Of a DNA stretch of 9,014 bases, positions 5,610 through 9,014 are shown piece by piece (position 1 is the first letter of the stretch; the number at the start of each line of letters is the position of its first letter). Made by a program: the position numbers and the translations under genes. The DNA is taken from NCBI GenBank assembly GCA_025964465.1, contig JAOPYS010000115.1, forward strand, positions 1-9,014, read 5' to 3'. A model generated the notes under the pieces. That model had not been told where the DNA came from. It saw nothing but the letters and a program-made list of their open reading frames with translations, and searched no databases. The DNA is from Thermoleophilia bacterium. GTDB lineage: Bacteria > Actinomycetota > Thermoleophilia > Gaiellales > SKUG01.

Positions 5610-7780
5610 GTCTCGCAGCCGCTGACCTTGTCGAACGCGTCGACGATGGCGACGTCGTGCTTGCCCGCGCCGCAGTTGACGACGTCGTGCCCCTTCCGGC
5701 GCGCAGCCGGCGTGCCGGTGTCCGCGCAGCTGATCGTGTCGTTGCCGGGACCGCCCAGCGCGCTGTCGATGCCGCCGCCGCAGGTGACCTTGTCGTTGCC
5801 GCCGCGGCCGTCGAAGCGGTCGTTCGCCTTCGTGCCCCTGAACGTGTCCGGCGCGGAGCCGCCCGTCCACACGCGCGTCACCGATTCGCACCCGAGCACC
5901 GTGTCGAACGGGTCGACGAGGGCGATGTCCTTCGCGCCCGCGCCGCAGTTGACGATGTCGCGCCCGCCCGTGGCCTGCGCCAACGGCTCGACGCAGTCGA
6001 GGTAGTCGTTGCCGGGTCCCCCGTCGACGACGTCCCGACCGCCCACGCCGCAGAACAGGCGGTCGTTGCCCCCCAGCCCGTTGAGCTCGTTCGCCGCGGC
6101 GTTGCCCACGAGCACGTCCGTGCCCTTCGTGCCGGTGAACAGCCGCTGCAGCGGCGGCGTCACCACCGGCGGCACGACGGCCGGCGGCACCACGACGGGC
6201 GGCACCACGACCGGCGGCACTACGACCGGCGCCGCGTACGTGACCATCACCGATGCCGCGGTCTCGTTGCCAACGGCATCCGTGGCGACCACCGTGATCG
6301 TGTTGCTTCCCGCGGCGAGCGCGAGCGGAGCACTGAACGCACCGGCGACGACGGGCGTCGCAACGCCGTTCACCTCGAGCGACGCGACTCCGACGTTGTC
6401 GGTCGCGGTCCCGCTCACGGTGACGGGACTCCCCGTCAGCGCGGCGCCGTCAGTCGGCGACGTGATGGCGACCGTCGGGCTGATGAACAGGTCGGGGGCC
6501 TTCGCCACGAAGTCCGCCATTTGGGCCAGCGTGTCGGACATGGCGTACTGGCGGTGCATCGTGGCGGCCGACCCCCCGGCCGGGACGGACACGGCGTGGT
6601 GGAAGTACGCGTAGAAGCTGCCCCCGAACCACACCTTGTCCGGCGCCACGTCCCAGGTGATGGCGCCTTGCGCGAACTGCAGGCTGTTGTCCGCCACGTC
6701 GCTCTTGGTGCGGATGAAGGCCGTGCCCGGGCCCGCTGGGACCGTGTCGACCTCGTCGACCGCGCGAATCGCATGGGCGAAGTCTCCGGGCAGCTGGAAC
6801 GAGTTGGAGCCGGCGACCGGGTCCACGACGTCATCCTCCGTCCAGTAGTCGACGGCGTGAGGAGCGCCGTCCGTGCTCCGCCACGTGTCGGCGAAGCGGA
6901 CCGTGCGGCCCTTCGCGCCGACCGTGATCGTCCGGTCGAGCGTGACGCCGACCGGCGCGTACGTGGCGCAGGCGGAGAGCGGGTCTGCTGGGTCGACCAG
7001 CGAGCCGCACGTCATCATCGGCTCGGACGAGGTGACGGTCACCACGCCCGCAGCGCTCACGGAACCCTGATGGGTGATGGATTGTGCGCCGGGAAGCGAG
7101 GGGGTCTCGCTCGCGGGTGCGAGGGCCCGACCACCGTCGACCGTCATCATCCAGCGCTGTGCCTCGGTGGGCGGCGTGAGGCGCACGTTCGACACGTAGT
7201 CGTTGCAGTTGAAGAGGTACTCGCTGGTGACGCGCACGCCGGCCGACGTGCCGTAGAGCCGCATCGAGTTGATGCCGCAGCCGGCGAACGACTCGAGGTC
7301 GACGTAGCCGTCGTCGAGGCCGGACGCCACCTCGTAGTTGTTCTCATGCCCCGACAGGATGTTCGCTCGGTCGTAGATGACGTCCACGCGCACCGTCGGG
7401 AAGGCCGCCGCGCCCAGGGCCGGGTGGACTCCGTGCGGGACGGCGCGAAGGTCGCACGACTCGTCGGCGATGGAGATCAGGCTGACCGGCGCGGACGCCC
7501 AGACCCCGCCCGTCACGACCAGGTTCAGGAGGACCATCTTGAAGCTCGAGGCGGTGGGGGTGTTCGCGTAGACGCACTCGACGTCGACGAGGTCGCCGTT
7601 CGACGCTCCGGGCGCGGTCCCCGCGAACACGCCCTTCGTCTGGGCGAGGCCGTCGTAGAACGGGAACGAGTGGTCGCTCGGGCTCGTGACGGTCGTGGCC
7701 GTGACGGCAGCCGAGGCGGCAGCCGGGAGGAGGAGTGCGGCGAGCGCGACGGCTCCGTGAACGAGGGTCCTACGAAGCAC
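5594..7780 (-). CDS. Secreted multidomain protein with Ig-like domain and duplicated RTX-type calcium-binding tail
   Basis: This 728-residue exported protein has a signal peptide at residues 1-24 (MLRR, hydrophobic core, AASA cleavage site). Residues 26-430 form a large beta-rich domain I do not recognise, with scattered cysteines. Residues 435-516 are an Ig-like or glucodextranase-B-like domain, with SPTDGAALTGSPVTVSGTA, DNVGVASLEVNG and NTITVVATDAVGN as its strands. A PPVVV-repeat linker (519-543) follows. Residues 546-638 and 639-728 are two copies of a hemolysin-type calcium-binding module (GLGGNDRL, GGPGNDYL / GRGGNDKV, GGPGNDTI). Each has four matching cysteines and ends in NCGAG-x2-D-x5-D-x-FD-x4-GCE. 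The repeats suggest calcium-dependent folding outside the cell and surface binding or adhesion; no enzymatic motif was found. The GTG start at 7780 has GGGAGA 5 nt upstream. The gene converges on hydrolase A (12 bp) and diverges from hydrolase B. Confidence 0.85.
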   Translation of the reverse strand: MLRRTLVHGAVALAALLLPAAASAAVTATTVTSPSDHSFPFYDGLAQTKGVFAGTAPGASNGDLVDVECVYANTPTASSFKMVLLNLVVTGGVWASAPVSLISIADESCDLRAVPHGVHPALGAAAFPTVRVDVIYDRANILSGHENNYEVASGLDDGYVDLESFAGCGINSMRLYGTSAGVRVTSEYLFNCNDYVSNVRLTPPTEAQRWMMTVDGGRALAPASETPSLPGAQSITHQGSVSAAGVVTVTSSEPMMTCGSLVDPADPLSACATYAPVGVTLDRTITVGAKGRTVRFADTWRSTDGAPHAVDYWTEDDVVDPVAGSNSFQLPGDFAHAIRAVDEVDTVPAGPGTAFIRTKSDVADNSLQFAQGAITWDVAPDKVWFGGSFYAYFHHAVSVPAGGSAATMHRQYAMSDTLAQMADFVAKAPDLFISPTVAITSPTDGAALTGSPVTVSGTATDNVGVASLEVNGVATPVVAGAFSAPLALAAGSNTITVVATDAVGNETAASVMVTYAAPVVVPPVVVPPVVVPPAVVPPVVTPPLQRLFTGTKGTDVLVGNAAANELNGLGGNDRLFCGVGGRDVVDGGPGNDYLDCVEPLAQATGGRDIVNCGAGAKDIALVDPFDTVLGCESVTRVWTGGSAPDTFRGTKANDRFDGRGGNDKVTCGGGIDSALGGPGNDTISCADTGTPAARRKGHDVVNCGAGKHDVAIVDAFDKVSGCETVVLR
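5597..5866 (-). repeat. RTX-type module, C-terminal copy (residues 639-728)
   Basis: This is the second of two tandem modules of about 90 codons in the RTX-tail protein. It aligns to the first copy (5867-6145) along its length: GRGGNDKV with GLGGNDRL, GGPGNDTISC with GGPGNDYLDC, and VNCGAGKHDVAIVDAFDKVSGCE with VNCGAGAKDIALVDPFDTVLGCE. The four cysteines (667, 685, 702, 722) match those of the first copy, which points to conserved disulfides. Confidence 0.75.
5867..6145 (-). repeat. RTX-type module, first copy (residues 546-638)
   Basis: First copy of the duplicated calcium-binding-like module, directly after the Pro/Val linker. It begins FTGTKGTDVLVGN, in register with the second copy, and carries cysteines 577, 596, 612 and 631. 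It has glycine/aspartate nonapeptide-like turns typical of RTX repeats, but few of them, and it is interrupted by cysteine-bearing segments. Confidence 0.7.
6152..6226. repeat. Five tandem 15-bp units encoding a Pro/Val linker
   Basis: Five consecutive 15-bp units at 6152, 6167, 6182, 6197 and 6212, of the form CGGCGGCACCACGAC with one to a few changes each, are read on the minus strand as PPVVV-type repeats (residues 519-543). They form the extended linker between the Ig-like domain and the calcium-binding tail. A coding minisatellite of this kind is likely to vary in copy number between strains. Confidence 0.85.
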
Positions 7781-7906
7781 GTGAATCTCCCGGGTGCGGT
7801 ACAGGGCCAGGGCAACCTATCACTCCTTGAACATTCCACTTCGTGAACCGAGTGAGCCGTGGGTGCTGCCGCACGACCCCGCCGCGCGAGGTACCGTCCA
7901 CCGTTC
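7781..7906 (-). promoter_or_regulatory. Promoter region of the RTX-tail gene
   Basis: This is the left part of the 165-bp gap between two divergent genes. On the minus strand TAGGTT (7819-7814) fits the TANNNT -10 consensus, and GGGAGA (7786-7791) ends 5 nt before the GTG start, giving a leader of roughly 25-30 nt. No convincing -35 hexamer lies 16-18 bp upstream. On the plus strand nothing beyond AT-richer sequence around 7814-7845 stands out. Confidence 0.4.
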
Positions 7907-7926
7907 AGGTTACGGGGGCGTAACCT
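7907..7926 (+). promoter_or_regulatory. Perfect dyad operator overlapping hydrolase B promoter
   Basis: AGGTTACG (7907-7914) and CGTAACCT (7919-7926) are perfect 8-bp inverted arms around a GGGG spacer. The right arm contains TAACCT (7921-7926), a TANNNT -10 candidate 19 nt before ATG 7946. A dimeric repressor, for example of TetR type, bound here would block RNA polymerase. The dyad could instead form a 5' hairpin if transcription starts further upstream. No such sequence is present upstream of paralogue A, and no regulator gene lies in the window. Confidence 0.55.
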
Positions 7927-7945
7927 CGTTGGACGGGGGCGACGG

Positions 7946-8914
7946 ATGGGACAGCTCGCACGGATCGGCGCGACACACGCGCATCGACGCATGCACATGG
8001 GTGGCCACGCCCACGCGGCGAACGGAGCGCCTCACGCGCGCCGAAGCGCCCTCGCTTCCCTCCTGCCGGCGCTGCCACTGCACCTGCCCGCCACGTTGCC
8101 GCTCGGCGACTTCAGCCGAGCCGGCGGGCCGTGGACGACCGATTGGGCGCGCGCACACCGCGACGCGGAGGCCGCCGTCGCGGCGATCGACTTCTCGCGG
8201 CGGGACGTGGTGCTGTGGATCCCCGGCACCGACGGGTCGGGCGTGCACCGCGACTTCGCGCGCGCGGCGGGCTACATCTACGGCGATTCGGGCGACGCGT
8301 CCGTCTCCCACATGCCCTACGAGGCATCGTGGGACCTCGGTCGCTCACTGCCGACGGGCCTCGCGACCATGCGGCTCATGCTCGCCGGCATCCGCGAGCG
8401 GTTCGCGCAGCTCGACGCCGCCGGTCTGCCGCGCCCGCGCCTGCTGCTGGCCGGGCTCAGCCAGGGCGCATGGATCATCGGGGAGGCGATGGCCAACCCC
8501 GAGGACGCGGACCTCGTCACGCGTGCGATCACGGTCGGCCACCCGTGGCTCGCGCGCCACCAGTACACGGACGGGCACGACCCGCGCGTGAAAGTCATCA
8601 ACCACGTCAGCGACCAGATCACGATGCCGGTCGCCGGCAATGCGCGCACCGGCCTGGATGCGATGTCGGCCGTCAAGACCGGACACCTGATGCAGCACCT
8701 GGGGTTGGTCGCGGCGGCCATCCTCGCGAACCCGCTGCACGGTCTCCTGCTCCTGCAGACCCAGCTGCGCGAGGTGCCGGCGCTGCGACCGCTGCTGGCG
8801 GAGCCCCACAACTACGTCGCCGAGATGCCACGAATGGTGCAGTACCTGCGCACGGGCGTGCTGGACCAGACCAACGACGAGATCGAGGCGGCGCAGCGGG
8901 CGAAGCAGGCCTGA
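7946..8914 (+). CDS. Cutinase-like alpha/beta hydrolase, paralogue B
   Basis: This 322-residue serine hydrolase is homologous along its length to the product of 4598-5581. Shared blocks include AIDFS-RRD, WIPGT (91-95), YEASW (125-129), RSLPTG, SQGAWIIGEAMA and VGHPWLARHQYT. The nucleophile is Ser172 in GLSQG, with Asp223 (SDQI) and His288 (HNY) as likely triad partners. It contains no cysteine. The N-terminus differs from paralogue A: six histidines within residues 11-30, then Arg-Arg and a Leu/Ala/Pro hydrophobic stretch that could be a weak export or membrane-association signal. The C-terminus is charged rather than Ala-rich. ATG 7946 is chosen because a G-rich ribosome-binding-like stretch (GGACGGGGGCGACGG) precedes it and the shared motifs then fall at almost the same residues as in paralogue A. 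ATG 7991, ATG 7997 and an upstream GTG at 7859 are alternatives. The substrate is unknown. Confidence 0.8.
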   Translation: MGQLARIGATHAHRRMHMGGHAHAANGAPHARRSALASLLPALPLHLPATLPLGDFSRAGGPWTTDWARAHRDAEAAVAAIDFSRRDVVLWIPGTDGSGVHRDFARAAGYIYGDSGDASVSHMPYEASWDLGRSLPTGLATMRLMLAGIRERFAQLDAAGLPRPRLLLAGLSQGAWIIGEAMANPEDADLVTRAITVGHPWLARHQYTDGHDPRVKVINHVSDQITMPVAGNARTGLDAMSAVKTGHLMQHLGLVAAAILANPLHGLLLLQTQLREVPALRPLLAEPHNYVAEMPRMVQYLRTGVLDQTNDEIEAAQRAKQA

Positions 8915-8924
8915 GCTGCTCGGT

Positions 8925-8948
8925 CGGGTCCTACTTCCGGATGACCCG
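8925..8948. terminator. Inverted repeat at hydrolase B / second RTX-tail junction
   Basis: CGGGTC (8925-8930) pairs with GACCCG (8943-8948) around a 12-nt loop holding the stop codon of the opposing gene. It is a 6-bp stem without a T-run, located like the hairpin in the other hydrolase / RTX-tail junction. It is weak on its own. Confidence 0.25.
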
Positions 8949-9014
8949 CTCGCAGCCGACGACCTTGTCGAACGAGTCGACCGTCGCAACGTCCTTCTTA
9001 CCAGCGCCGCAGTT
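8931..9014 (-). CDS. C-terminal end of a second RTX-tail protein (partial)
   Basis: Only the last 27 codons and the TAG stop fall in the window; the gene continues beyond the right edge. The translated end, NCGAGKKDVATVDSFDKVV followed by GCERVIRK, matches the last residues of the RTX-tail protein encoded at 5594-7780 (NCGAGKHDVAIVDAFDKVS, then GCETVVLR) almost position for position, including both cysteines. It is therefore a second gene with the same C-terminal cap. It converges on hydrolase B with 16 bp between stops, copying the arrangement of the first pair. Its upstream domains and full length cannot be seen. Confidence 0.8.
   Translation of the reverse strand, partial: NCGAGKKDVATVDSFDKVVGCERVIRK

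Noticed and set aside
6152..6226. Tandem 15-bp repeats as a possible CRISPR array or integration site
   Set aside because: The units are contiguous with no spacers, in frame, and encode a Pro/Val linker inside a gene.
5657..7846. 729-codon open frame on the plus strand, antisense to the RTX-tail gene
   Set aside because: Its translation is an Arg/Asp/His/Val-rich composition typical of the complement of GC-rich coding DNA, with no domains. The minus-strand frame has a signal peptide, an Ig-like domain, RTX repeats and a ribosome binding site.
1..9014. Mobile element, prophage, defence or secondary-metabolite cluster
   Set aside because: No transposase, integrase, terminal repeats, toxin/antitoxin, nuclease, helicase or biosynthetic megasynthase motifs appear in any supported reading frame.

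Overview
This is GC-rich DNA with strong G/C preference at third codon positions and GTG as well as ATG starts. It looks like a chromosomal stretch from a high-GC actinobacterium. Several secreted proteins, a cysteine-bearing variant of the RTX/hemolysin-type calcium-binding repeat, and an SPW-like small membrane protein together suggest the class Thermoleophilia (Solirubrobacterales type). That placement is an inference from gene style, because no taxonomic marker is present. I see no rRNA, tRNA, CRISPR array, transposase, integrase or phage gene.

The window holds eight protein genes, and their strands alternate without exception (+ - + - + - + -), so no two neighbours can share a simple co-directional operon. 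Left part: a four-helix membrane protein built from two SPW-like repeats (81-536 +), converging on a secreted matrixin-type zinc metalloprotease with a C-terminal extension (544-1794 -). That gene diverges from a secreted Asp-box/BNR beta-propeller protein (1866-3374 +). Centre: the propeller gene converges with a dTDP-glucose 4,6-dehydratase, rmlB (3381-4397 -), which stands apart from other rml genes and has a promoter pattern suggesting a leaderless transcript.

Right part: two cutinase-like, cysteine-free alpha/beta hydrolases that are clear paralogues (4598-5581 + and 7946-8914 +). Each is followed tail-to-tail, 12 and 16 bp away, by a gene ending in the same cysteine-bearing RTX-type tail. 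The first of these (5594-7780 -) is complete: signal peptide, large unknown domain, Ig-like domain, Pro/Val linker, and a duplicated calcium-binding-like module. The second (8931-9014 -) is seen only as its last 27 codons. The hydrolase plus RTX-tail pair therefore occurs twice in tandem, which is the most interesting feature here. A perfect 8-bp-arm dyad overlaps the probable promoter of the second hydrolase.

Four of the eight products carry convincing secretion signals or membrane helices: the SPW-like protein, metalloprotease, propeller and RTX protein. RmlB makes a nucleotide-sugar precursor for surface glycans. The common theme is the cell envelope and extracellular space, but no single pathway joins all eight genes. 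The four convergent junctions are only 6-16 bp long and each carries a short inverted repeat. The three divergent gaps (71, 200 and 165 bp) hold the promoters. No stretch over 300 bases lacks a gene.
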